Of a stretch of DNA of 64,000 nt, positions 18,312-26,598 are shown piece after piece. Within the stretch, counting starts at the first letter, position 1. Every line of letters starts with the position of its first letter. Origin of the DNA: Verrucomicrobiales bacterium (GTDB lineage: Bacteria; Verrucomicrobiota; Verrucomicrobiia; Limisphaerales; J093); NCBI GenBank assembly GCA_015075445.1, contig JABTUJ010000021.1, positions 62,001 through 126,000 on the forward strand, in the 5' to 3' direction. Position numbers and translations under genes: made by a program. The notes beneath the pieces are model-generated. The model saw only the letters and a list, made by a program, of their open reading frames with translations, was not told where the DNA came from and ran no database searches.

Positions 18312-18788
18312 CTAGCGCGGCAGATCCACGCTGGCCACGACCATCGCGGCGATGCCCTCGCCCCGGCCCAGGAAACCCAGCCCTTCGTTGGTGGTGGCCT
18401 TGATGGCGACCCGTTCGGGATGGATCTCGAGCGCCTCGGACAAGCGGTGCCGCATGGTCTTGACGTACGGGCCGATCTTGGGTTCCTCGGCCACGAGGGT
18501 GCTGTCCACGTTGATGATCCGCCCGCTGTGCAGATGCACCATCCGCACCGCCTCGCGGAGGAACGTGAGGCTCGGCGCATTCTTCCCATGAGGATCCGTT
18601 GGGGAAGAAGCGCTGATATCGCCCTCGCCCATGGCGCCAAACAGCGCGTCGCAGAGCGCGTGGATGAGGACGTCGGCATCCGAGTGCCCTTCCAGGCCCT
18701 TCGTGTGGGGGATCTCGACCGCACCCAGAACCAGCTTCCGCCCTTCCACCAGCCTGTGCACGTCGTAGCCGATGCCGACATGGATCAT
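18312..18788 (-). CDS. ispF: 2-C-methyl-D-erythritol 2,4-cyclodiphosphate synthase
   Basis: 158 residues. IspF closes the cyclodiphosphate ring in the MEP isoprenoid pathway. The metal site GYDVHRL (Asp8, His10), GHSDADVLIHALCDALFGA and the C-terminal ATTNEGLGFLGRGEGIAA are typical. One stretch is not: after GDIS the family normally has a His/Phe-Phe-Pro segment before DP, but here it reads ASSPTDPHGKNAP. A neighbouring frame reads RFFPN, so two compensating indels may have scrambled about ten residues. It lies 9 bases after glcF. Confidence 0.92.
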   Translation of the reverse strand: MIHVGIGYDVHRLVEGRKLVLGAVEIPHTKGLEGHSDADVLIHALCDALFGAMGEGDISASSPTDPHGKNAPSLTFLREAVRMVHLHSGRIINVDSTLVAEEPKIGPYVKTMRHRLSEALEIHPERVAIKATTNEGLGFLGRGEGIAAMVVASVDLPR

Positions 18789-18796
18789 GGCGGCGA

Positions 18797-20090
18797 CTAT
18801 AGAGAGGTGGGTCGCGGAGTAAATGGGGAAAAGGACGCCGGCGGGCGCCAGGTCCGGCGGTAGGCCTCGGCCAGGAGGGTGACGGGGTGCGCCACCCGCA
18901 GCGGCAGCCCCCGGGCCCGGGCGCCGTTCACCAACTGAAGCTGGCAGCCGGGGTTGGCCGTGGCCACCACCGTGGCGCCCGTGGACCGGACATGCGCCAG
19001 CTTACGTTCGAGCAGCTCGTTCGCCATGACCGGCTGGATCAGGTTGTAGATGCCGGCGCTGCCGCAACACCACTGGCTCTCGGGCAACTCGACGAGCCGC
19101 AGGTTCGGGATCGCTTGCAGGAGCTGACGGGGTTGTTGGACGACCTTCTGCGCGTGGCTGAGATGGCAGGACTCGTGGTAGGTCACCACGAGCGGCACCC
19201 CGCCGGTGGGCGGGGGTGTTTCGAAGCCGATGGCCACCAGCCATTCGTGCACGTCCTGGCAGCGGCGATCCCAGCGCGGCGCGCTGGCAACTGGGGTCTT
19301 CGGCCAGCAGCGCGCCGTAGTGCTTGAGGTGCGAGCCGCAACCGCCGGCGTTGGTGATGATGGCGTCGAATTGCCCGGGCGGAAACTGGTCCAGGGTGCG
19401 GCGCGCGAGGGTGCGGGCCAGCTCGAGTTCACCGTTGTGGGCATGGAGCGAGCCACAGCAATGCTGGTGGTGGGGCGTGAAGACTTCGCAGCCATTGCGC
19501 GCCAGGACCTCGACCGTGTCGCGGTTGACGTCGCTGAAGATCAGGTCCTGGGCACAACCGGTCAGCAGCGCCACGCGGTAACGACGCGGGCCGAGGGCGG
19601 GTGGACCCGCAATGAGCCGCTGAGAACTTGCCGCAGGTCGGGGGTCGCTTTATCCCGCGCCAGCTGACGGGCAGCAGCCGCAGCATACCGCACTTGGTGA
19701 CGACACCTGCGCCGAGCCAGCGCCACGGCATCCGAAGCAGGCGTCCGAACGCCTGCATGCGGCGCAGGTCCGGCGAACACCATTTACCGTGAACCACGAT
19801 CAGGCGCCCGCGTTCAGGTGTCCCCACCTGCTCACCCGCCCGGGCATGTTCGAAGATCTGGCGCGCAATCTGATGGGCAGGCTGTCGCGCACGCGAGGCA
19901 ACCGTTGCGAGAAGTACATCCGTCCATGAAGGTCCGGCTCCGCTGGTCGTCCGCGATGGCGCGAGGGCGGATGCGCTGCAGCCAGCCTTCGCCGGGTGGC
20001 CGGTGGTGACACGCCCGGTAGGCAGGCCGCAGTGCATGTACTGCCGCAACCACGGAGCAATCCAGGCCTGATAACCATGCCCCGCGTCAT
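18797..20090 (-). CDS. glcF: Glycolate oxidase iron-sulfur subunit (several frameshifts)
   Basis: About 430 residues once frames are joined. GlcF passes electrons from glycolate oxidation. Near the start, MHCGL and, in other frames, GCLACATACPSDC are the two [4Fe-4S] cysteine clusters. The cleaner C-terminal half has the two cysteine-rich domains with HHQHCCGSLHAHNG and ESQWCCGSAGIYN plus TYHESCHLSHAQK. Breaks are dense between 19570 and 20090 and again near 19290. glcD/glcE are not next to it, so its FAD partners must be elsewhere. It follows mutM directly. Confidence 0.8.
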
Positions 20091-20096
20091 GCAGCT

Positions 20097-20945
20097 CTAG
20101 AGTTGGCCGCCGTTGGCCATTCAAGAGATATTGGCAGCGCGGTAACGCCAGGGGCTGCCAAACCCAGGCGGCGGATCGGGGTGCTACAGCGGCGTAGGCC
20201 CGCCTGCCTGGTCGCATACAGCGAGCCGCCCGTAGTCCGGTGCGCCGGGGCGCTGTACAGAAACAGCCCGCCAGCGTCCCTGTCCGGCCCAGTCCAGCGG
20301 CACCAAAGGTTGAAACGAATGGCTTCGCTTAGCACCTGGCGGATCGCCTCGACCAGCCGGGCCACCTGAACTCCCGTCAGTCGCCCCGCCGCCGTGCGCG
20401 GCGCAATTCCGGCGCGGAACAAGGCCTCGCTCGCGTAGATAAGCACGCACCCCGCCACGAGCGCCTGGTCCAGCAACCGCACCTTGATCGGCTGGCGCGA
20501 ACCCCGCAGTCGCGCCCGAAACGTGGCTGCCTGGAAATCGTCGGTGAGCGGTTCAGCCGAGTCCGCGAAAGCATCCTGGAAGTCGAGTGTGAGCCGCCCA
20601 AAGTAGCGGGTATCCGAACACCAGGCGGCGCGAACCCAGCGTCAATTGCACAGCGGTGTGCTTCGGCAGCGGTGCCTCGGCGGCCTGGACGTGGATCCTT
20701 CCAGTCATGCCCAGGTGCCCGACCAACGAGAGCTCGTCCCGGGTCGCCGGGCGGCGCAGCGTAAACACTGCATTTCTGCGCTGCCGCATGGTGAACCGGG
20801 CGCCCTGCAAGGCTGCCGTGAACGCGGCTGCGGAGCCCGGCCGTACCACCTTTGCGCGGCGCACCTCCACCTGGGTCACGCGCGCCTCGCGCAGCAGCGG
20901 ATCCAGGTGGCGGACCAGCACTTCGACTTCCGGCAATTCGGGCAT
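20097..20945 (-). CDS. mutM: Formamidopyrimidine-DNA glycosylase (several frameshifts)
   Basis: Removes oxidised purines such as 8-oxoguanine. N-terminus MPELPEVEVLVRHL gives the Pro2 nucleophile and Glu3; VGHLGMTGRI follows. The remainder lies in other frames: KVRLLDQALVAG, IYASEALFRAGI and a C-terminal zinc finger with RRCSTPIRRLG. The total of 849 bases fits 282 residues, the usual length, so the indels cancel. The zinc-finger end is hardest to read. Its start lies just downstream of the yraN stop. Confidence 0.85.
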
Positions 20946-20948
20946 GGG

Positions 20949-21318
20949 CTAACCGTAGCGATAAGGGGGCACGAACGGAAAGCTGTTGGGCAGGTGCCGC
21001 ACTTCGCCCACCGCCTCGCCCACCAGCAGCACTTCCACAATGTCAAAGCGCACCGCCACGGACGGATGCTTGATCCGGGCCAGATAATCGTTACGTGAAG
21101 TCGACGCTGGTTTGCTGCCCTACCGCCGCGGCCGGACGGTTCCAGTCCTCGGACGAACGCGTCTTGACCTCGACAAACACCAGGCACGCGCCGTCCCGGA
21201 ACACGAGATCGATCTCGCCGCGGCGGGTGCGGAAGTTCGCGGTCAGGAACTTCTGTGACCCAGCGGCCAGATGACGCGCGCGTTCGCCCAACCGGCCCCG
21301 CTCCAGGTGCGGCGCCAT
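20949..21318 (-). CDS. yraN: UPF0102 family YraN-like protein (frameshifted)
   Basis: A predicted endonuclease-like fold, usually ~120 residues, commonly beside rnhB. The N-terminal half, starting MAPHLERGRLGE, shows RRGEIDLVFRDG and LVFVEVKTRSSEDW, the family's Asp and Glu-x-Lys residues. After a break near 21095 the second half appears in the next frame as YLARIKHPSVAVRFDIVEV and ends with PYRYG at 20949. The gene lies between rnhB and mutM in the minus-strand operon. Function is not established. Confidence 0.8.
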
Positions 21319-21368
21319 CGCGGGCGGGTTCCACCAGGCCCGCCACCGCTGCCACCACGTCCGCCATC

Positions 21369-22013
21369 TCACCACAGTTCCGGCCCGGCAGTCCGCAGCG
21401 GCGCAAAACTGCGGCGGTGAAGGGGACAGGGTCCGTGACGCGCGATGGCGCGAGGTGTTCTTGCGGGTGGATAGCCTTTGTGCTGGGCGAACCCGTAAGC
21501 GGGAAACAACCGGTCCGCCTCCAGCATGCGCCGGTCCCGCGTGACCTTGGCCAGCACGCTCGCCGCCGCGATCGCATAGCTGCGCGCGTCCCCCTTCACG
21601 AGGGCGGTGTGGGGACACGGCAACGCCGGCACGGGAAGACCATCGACGAGGGCATGATCGGCGGGGGGCGTCAGGAGAGCCACGGCCTCGCACATTGCCC
21701 GGTGCGTGGCCCGCAGGATGTTGAGCTGGTCAATCTGGTCAGCCTCCACCGCGGCGATGCCGTAGCGGACTTCGGCACAACCGGTGAGTTCACGGAAGAA
21801 GCACTCGCGCTCGGTGGCGGTAAGCTGCTTCGAGTCATTCAGGCCGGCGAGCGCCTCCGGCCATCGTCGCTCGATCCAGTCCCGGGGGACCACCACGGCG
21901 GCGGCCACGACCGGTCCGGCGAGCGGACCCCGACCGGCCTCGTCGACACCCGCGATGTGGCGCTGTCCTGCGTGCCAGAGCTGACGCTCGAAGGCCAGCC
22001 GATCCACGGCCAT
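21369..22013 (-). CDS. rnhB: Ribonuclease HII
   Basis: 214 residues. Cleaves RNA in RNA-DNA hybrids, including single ribonucleotides. IAGVDEAGRGPLAGPVVAAA gives the catalytic Asp24-Glu25; NDSKQLTATER, ALVDGLPVPAL and YAIAAASVLAKVTRDR supply the other acidic and basic residues. Near the end, GYPPARTPRAIARHGP reads oddly, and a shifted frame gives EHL, so a pair of compensating indels is likely before HGPCPLHRRSFAPLR. It follows rplS by about 40 bases. Confidence 0.93.
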   Translation of the reverse strand: MAVDRLAFERQLWHAGQRHIAGVDEAGRGPLAGPVVAAAVVVPRDWIERRWPEALAGLNDSKQLTATERECFFRELTGCAEVRYGIAAVEADQIDQLNILRATHRAMCEAVALLTPPADHALVDGLPVPALPCPHTALVKGDARSYAIAAASVLAKVTRDRRMLEADRLFPAYGFAQHKGYPPARTPRAIARHGPCPLHRRSFAPLRTAGPELW

Positions 22014-22053
22014 GACGCACCGCCCTCCGTGGCGATCGTCCAAGGGACGACGC

Positions 22054-22479
22054 TCAGCCTTGTTGCCCGGCGGCGGATGTTTCCGTTTCCGCGGCAGTTC
22101 CGGACGCTGCCGGCGCGGGTCCGCCCACGGGAGTGCGGTGGCGGGTCTCCCGCTCCTTGACCGCCATGGCGCCCTTGCCAATGCGTTTCCGCAGGTAAGT
22201 CAGCTTGGCGCGGCGCACGCGGCCCGCCCGCTCGACCTCGACCTTTTCAACGCGCGGCGAATGGACGGGGAACACGCGCTCGACCCCCTCACCGTAGCTG
22301 ATGCGCCGGACGGTGAACGTGGCGTTGAGGCCGTGGCCACGCCGGCCGATCACGACGCCGGCAAACACCTGAATGCGCTCCTTGTCCCCTGATGACTCTT
22401 CGTGGTACGCGACGGTGTCGCCCACGCTGAACTGGAGCGATTGCTGCCGCCACTGCGCCGACTTCCGATCGGTCCACAA
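22054..22479 (-). CDS. rplS: 50S ribosomal protein L19
   Basis: Core residues are typical: FSVGDTVAYHE, GDKERIQVFAGVVIGRRGHG, FTVRRISYGEGVERVFPVHS and RVRRAKLTYLRKRIGKGA. The end is a long Ala/Thr/Glu-rich tail of ~30 residues, unusual but seen in some phyla. The N-terminus is doubtful: the frame begins at a TTG with a segment unlike other L19 proteins, and frame slips around 22440-22490 probably hide the true start. It follows trmD. Confidence 0.93.
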   Translation of the reverse strand: MWTDRKSAQWRQQSLQFSVGDTVAYHEESSGDKERIQVFAGVVIGRRGHGLNATFTVRRISYGEGVERVFPVHSPRVEKVEVERAGRVRRAKLTYLRKRIGKGAMAVKERETRHRTPVGGPAPAASGTAAETETSAAGQQG

Positions 22480-22489
22480 ATGCCTGGGT

Positions 22490-23150
22490 CTAGTACGCGT
22501 CTCTTTCTCTCAAACCGATCTGACCGGGCGGAGCTCGCGGCAACCGGTGTTGAGCGTCCGTGCCACGCCCGTGGTGGGCGCGCTATTTGCGCATCGCAGC
22601 GGCGCCCGGAGACCAACACCCTGTGTACCCCAGCCCCTTCGAAATTCCGCCGGCCGCGTACTGGGTACTGAGACACCCGGTGCTGAATGACGGTCCGGGA
22701 ACTCGCGTCATCACCCAGCACGCCCGGCAACAGCCGCGTCACCACGTCGATCAGCACCATCGCCGGCAGCGCCCCGTTCGTGAGCACGTAATCCCCGATG
22801 GACAGGTCGTCATCCACCAGAAACTCGCACCCGCTCATCGACACCCTTGCGCTACGCACAGCAGGATCAGTGCGGCACCCCGCCAACTGCGCGCCACCGT
22901 CAGGCCAACAACCCCGCCATTGGAGCAGGGATCACCTGGCCGTCCACCCACGCAGACTGATGGCTTCAAGATCGGTTCTGGCTTCAGCATGCGTTGCCGC
23001 CGAAGGGCTGGCACCTGGATGCTTGGCCGCGTCCAGTCTCGTGAATGGTGCTTGAGCTCGAGCAACCTGGTCCCGCGCCCGCGAGATGAAGCTCTCGTCG
23101 AGCCGGCCGGCGAACATCGCGGGGAACAACGTGAGAACGTCAATTCTCAT
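22490..23150 (-). CDS. trmD: tRNA (guanine-N1)-methyltransferase (several frameshifts)
   Basis: Methylates G37 of tRNAs read with G36; normally essential. The start MRIDVLTLFPAMFAGRLDES is clear. KPEPIL appears in a second frame, and the SAM-binding knot in a third: LSIGDYVLTNGALPAMVLID then VVTRLLPGVLGDDAS. The end is obscure; a stop at 22490 gives the normal size. At least three breaks lie within 660 bases. It sits between khpA and rplS, its usual place. Confidence 0.85.
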
Positions 23151-23216
23151 GTCTGACCCTCCGCCTGCCGCCGGATCACGTCGTTCCGGTCTCGTCCCGG
23201 CTCCGGCCCCGGGCTG

Positions 23217-23462
23217 CTATTCCGGCGGCGAGTCCTCGACGATGTCCACGGAACAACGCCGTCCCTGCCGGGCCGCGCCGACCTGCAGCAACGCCCGCAG
23301 GGCCTTGATGGTCGCGCCTTGCTTGCCCACCACCTTGCCCACGTCCGCCGGATCCACCCGCAGCTCGTAGTGCGTCTGCCCGCCCCGCTCGATCGCGGTG
23401 ACGCTCACCGCCTCGGGTCGATCCACCAGACCGCGCGCCGCGAATTCGATCCACGCCTGCAT
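23217..23462 (-). CDS. khpA: KH-domain RNA-binding protein KhpA
   Basis: 81 residues. Small single-KH protein, known elsewhere to act with KhpB on RNA and cell division. The GxxG loop is VVGKQGATIKALRALL, and the strand before it reads LRVDPADVGK. It lies 11 bases after rpsP and 66 bases before trmD. In many bacteria rimM occupies part of this gap; here no rimM is present. Confidence 0.93.
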   Translation of the reverse strand: MQAWIEFAARGLVDRPEAVSVTAIERGGQTHYELRVDPADVGKVVGKQGATIKALRALLQVGAARQGRRCSVDIVEDSPPE

Positions 23463-23473
23463 GCGAGGAGGGG

Positions 23474-23725
23474 TTAGTTGGTCGCCGCCTGCTTGCGGGC
23501 GGCGCGGATGAAGCTGGCCACCGTCTCCGTGGGCTGCGCGCCCTTGCTGAGCCAGTACTCGGCCCGCTCGAGCTTGAGCCGGTAATCGAGGCCCTTCTGC
23601 AAAGGCGTGTACGAGCCGATTTCCTCGATAAATCGGCCATCCCGAGGGCTGCGGCTGTCCGCCACCACAATTCGATACGCCGGGGTATTCTTGGTTCCGG
23701 CACGCTTCAGGCGAATCTTGACCAT
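23474..23725 (-). CDS. rpsP: 30S ribosomal protein S16
   Basis: 83 residues with the family start MVKIRLKRAGTKNTPAYRIV and VADSRSPRDGRFIEEIGSY. First gene of the minus-strand rpsP-khpA-trmD-rplS-rnhB-yraN-mutM-glcF-ispF run. The region upstream, 23726-24022, divides it from the divergent Gfo/Idh gene and should hold the operon promoter, though I see no clear consensus. Confidence 0.97.
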   Translation of the reverse strand: MVKIRLKRAGTKNTPAYRIVVADSRSPRDGRFIEEIGSYTPLQKGLDYRLKLERAEYWLSKGAQPTETVASFIRAARKQAATN

Positions 23726-24022
23726 AAAACGGGAGGCGCGCCACCACGGGTGTCCGCGCCCTCTGCTGGCGGGCCGGCCACCGGGGTGGCAGGCCGCACA
23801 AGGGGGCGGACACTACCGGCAGGCCAACGGCATTGGCAAGACCTGTTTTGGTCCAATTTGCTTTGAAGGCCCCGCTCCGCGCTCACGTCCAAACCGCATT
23901 GAATCAGCCATGCGCGATTGCTCCGGCCGCGCTCCCGCGCCCGGCCGTTGCCGGCGATGTACCGCCGTGCGCGTGGTTCACCCCCTGTCAACCCCCGGGC
24001 GCGGGCGGGCAACCCACTCCCC

Positions 24023-25462
24023 ATGCCTCGCGAACATCCGTCCCCCCGCCTTGAACTCACCCGCCGCAGTTTCCTGCGCTCGACCGGCACCGCCGCTGCC
24101 GCCTGCCTCATCGTGCCCAGTTCGGTGCTGGGTTTGCGCGGCCAAACCCCTCCCAGCAACCGCCTGAACATCGCCGGCATCGGCGTGGGCGGACAGGGCG
24201 CGTCGGACCTCGGCAGCATCCTCAAGGAAAGCCCGGGCGAGAACCTCGTCGCCCTCGCCGACGTCGACTGGCGTCACGCCGCCGGCACGTTCCGCCGCTA
24301 CCCCGATGCGAAACCCTACAAGGACTACCGCAAGATGCTGGAGGAGGTGAAGGAGATCGACGCGGTGGTCGTGGCCACCCCCGACCACGTCCACGCTTTC
24401 GCGTCCATCGCCGCGATCACCCGCGGCAAACACACCTACTGCGAGAAGCCCCTGACCCACTCCGTCTGGGAAGCCCGCCAGGTCGCCACCGCCGCCCGCC
24501 AGGCCCGCGTCGCCACCCAGATGGGCAACCAGGGCGCCGGTTCCGAGGAAACCCGGCGGCTTAGTGAAGTCGTCTGGTCTGGCGCCATCGGTCCCATCCG
24601 CGAGGCGCACATCTGGACCGACCGCCCCTCGCAGGGGCTATTCAACGAATACTGGCCCCAAGGCGTGCCGCGGCCCAAGGATACCCCGCCGGTACCGGAC
24701 ACCCTCGATTGGGACCTCTGGCTGGGTCCCGCGCCGGAGCGCCCCTTCCACCCGGCGTACCTCCCGTTCCGTTGGCGCGGTTGGTGGGATTTTGGCACCG
24801 GCGCGCTGGGCGACATCGGCTGCCACGCCTTCGACCCGGTTTTCCGGGCCCTCAAGCTTGGTGCGCCCCTGAGTGTCCAGGCCAGTTCCACCCGGGTCAA
24901 CGAGGAGACCTACCCGCTGGGTTCGATGGTCACCTACTATTTCCCGGCGCGTGATCGCTCGATTCAAGCGAACAACCCCCACGTGCTCGGCCTGAGCGGG
25001 CCCGGGGCGGGTGAGGTCGAAATGCCGCCGCTCAAGCTGGTGTGGTACGACGGCGGCCTGCGCCCGCCGCGCCCCGAACAACTTCCGGATGGCGAGATGA
25101 TGGGCGACAACGGGCGCATGCTGGTGGGGGAGCGGGGCTTCATCCTGGGGAGCAACATCTACCCCGCCAGCGTGCGGAAGGAGGCGGGCGAGATTCCCCG
25201 CACCCTGCCACGGCTCAATGGGCATTACCGGGATTGGGTGGAGGCGTGCAAGAGCGGCAAGCCGGCCGGCTCGAACTTCGATTGGGCCGGTCCCTTGGCC
25301 GAGACCGTCCTGCTGGGCAACGTGGCGCTACGCGTCCAGGTCCGCGAGTTGCTGACCCGGCGCAAGCTGGAGTGGGACCCGGTCGCGTTCCGGTTCACGA
25401 ACCTGCCCGAAGCCAACGAGTTCCTGCGTCGCGAGTACCGCCAGGGCTGGAACCTGGGTTGA
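24023..25462 (+). CDS. Gfo/Idh/MocA-family oxidoreductase with Tat signal
   Basis: 479 residues, intact. Twin-arginine signal TRRSFLRSTGTAAAACLIVP marks export in folded form. The Rossmann part starts with NIAGIGVGGQGASD; CEKPLTHS holds the catalytic Lys, and ALGDIGCHAFDPVF and GHYRDWVEACKSGKPAGSNF are typical of the exported, GH109-like subgroup abundant in Verrucomicrobiota and Planctomycetota. Such enzymes act on sugars or sugar derivatives with bound NAD(P). The start at MPREHPSP is chosen because it places RR about 18 residues in. Stands alone between divergent and convergent genes; two terminators follow. Confidence 0.93.
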   Translation: MPREHPSPRLELTRRSFLRSTGTAAAACLIVPSSVLGLRGQTPPSNRLNIAGIGVGGQGASDLGSILKESPGENLVALADVDWRHAAGTFRRYPDAKPYKDYRKMLEEVKEIDAVVVATPDHVHAFASIAAITRGKHTYCEKPLTHSVWEARQVATAARQARVATQMGNQGAGSEETRRLSEVVWSGAIGPIREAHIWTDRPSQGLFNEYWPQGVPRPKDTPPVPDTLDWDLWLGPAPERPFHPAYLPFRWRGWWDFGTGALGDIGCHAFDPVFRALKLGAPLSVQASSTRVNEETYPLGSMVTYYFPARDRSIQANNPHVLGLSGPGAGEVEMPPLKLVWYDGGLRPPRPEQLPDGEMMGDNGRMLVGERGFILGSNIYPASVRKEAGEIPRTLPRLNGHYRDWVEACKSGKPAGSNFDWAGPLAETVLLGNVALRVQVRELLTRRKLEWDPVAFRFTNLPEANEFLRREYRQGWNLG

Positions 25463-25507
25463 AGTTGCGCGTCGGGCCGCCGGGAGAAGGCGTGCCAGGA
25501 AAAGAAG

Positions 25508-25550
25508 AACGGGTCGGCTGAACCGGGAGGTCCAACCGACCCGTTGCTTT
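25508..25550. terminator. Terminator hairpin, possibly bidirectional
   Basis: Ten-base stem AACGGGTCGG/CCGACCCGTT, followed by GCTTT on the plus strand; read on the minus strand the hairpin is followed by CTTCTTTTCC. It ends the Gfo/Idh gene. Confidence 0.75.
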
Positions 25551-25558
25551 AAAGAGAA

Positions 25559-25602
25559 CCGGGTCCCGATCCTGAGGAAGGATCTGGGACCCGGGGAGTT
25601 TT
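25559..25602 (+). terminator. Second terminator hairpin
   Basis: Stem CCGGGTCCC/GGGACCCGG with an inner GATCC/GGATC stem, then GGAGTTTT. About 10 bases after the first hairpin, giving a double terminator. From here to 25833 I see no gene or clear signal. Confidence 0.75.
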
Positions 25603-25833
25603 CAGAGTACAACTGTGGGACTACGGGGAAGTTCCGTCACCAACCGGTACATAGCCAGCGACGGAAATTAAATGGGCATTCAAAGATCATTTCACTCAGT
25701 GTGCCCGAAAGCTGGTTTCGTAGCCCGCGCGTATAAAAGCAGTCCCCTGCCCAGGTGTCAAGAAGTTTGCTGAACTTTTTTTGCGCCCCCCACGACAACC
25801 CAAGGTGCTCGAAGTCCGGGCGTGAATCGCCTC

Positions 25834-26598
25834 TCATTTTCCCGGCCCGAACACCCCCGCCAGGATCGTCTCTTTGATCTTCCAGATCAGCGTCATGGTG
25901 AGGGCCAGTGGCAGCAACACCAGGACCAGGAGCATCGCCAATCCGAGATGCACGACCAGGCGCCCGAGCGGAACCATCTCGGGCGGCAGCGGGTCCACCT
26001 GCCCGAGCCCCATGCCCAGCAGCGCCAGGACGGCCGTGGTCGCCAGCAAGCCGAGGTTGAGGCTGGTGAACAACCGCGCTTCCAACCGCAGCGTCTGGTC
26101 GGGCAGCATGGCCGCCAAGCGCCGCAGCGCCAGGTTCAGGCAGAACAGAAACAGCAGGCCCGTGCAGCCCATGACGGCCACGGCCACCTGGTAATGCGGC
26201 ACGTCGGGCAGCAGCTTCCACCAATGGAGGAACGGCGAGAGTCCGAGGTTGATCACCGCCAGCAGACGCACCCGTTCCAGCGCGTGCCGCCACACCCGTT
26301 CGGTGGAGCGGAAGCTCCCGGCCAGCATCAGCGCGTGGAGCAGCAGGGCATTGGCCACGACCGGCGGCAACATTCCAAACGACCCCAGCACCCCGGTGCG
26401 CGCCGTCTGCACACAGACCACCAGCGTGAGCGGCAGGCCCCAGAACAGCAGCGTCAAACCCCGCACCAGCCGGCCCAGCGACGGCATCAGACTCGCGTCG
26501 GCGGTGGGCGGTGGAGACATCGGGGCAGGGGAACAGCCGGCGTCAGGCACGGGGCGGCGCGGGGCCGGCGAGGGGGTGAAGAAGCCGCGCGCCGTCAC
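25834..26598 (-). CDS. Polytopic membrane protein, unknown function
   Basis: 254 residues with five or six membrane helices, for example LTLLFWGLPLTLVVCV, VMGCTGLLFLFCLNLAL, GLLATTAVLALLGMGLG and LAMLLVLVLLPLALTM, ending in a short positive tail. I do not recognise the family. The first possible start, GTG at 26598, overlaps the speA stop (GTGA), which suggests coupling; an ATG at 26520 (MSPPPTAD) is the alternative and removes a proline-rich lead. Same operon as speA. Confidence 0.75.
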   Translation of the reverse strand: MTARGFFTPSPAPRRPVPDAGCSPAPMSPPPTADASLMPSLGRLVRGLTLLFWGLPLTLVVCVQTARTGVLGSFGMLPPVVANALLLHALMLAGSFRSTERVWRHALERVRLLAVINLGLSPFLHWWKLLPDVPHYQVAVAVMGCTGLLFLFCLNLALRRLAAMLPDQTLRLEARLFTSLNLGLLATTAVLALLGMGLGQVDPLPPEMVPLGRLVVHLGLAMLLVLVLLPLALTMTLIWKIKETILAGVFGPGK

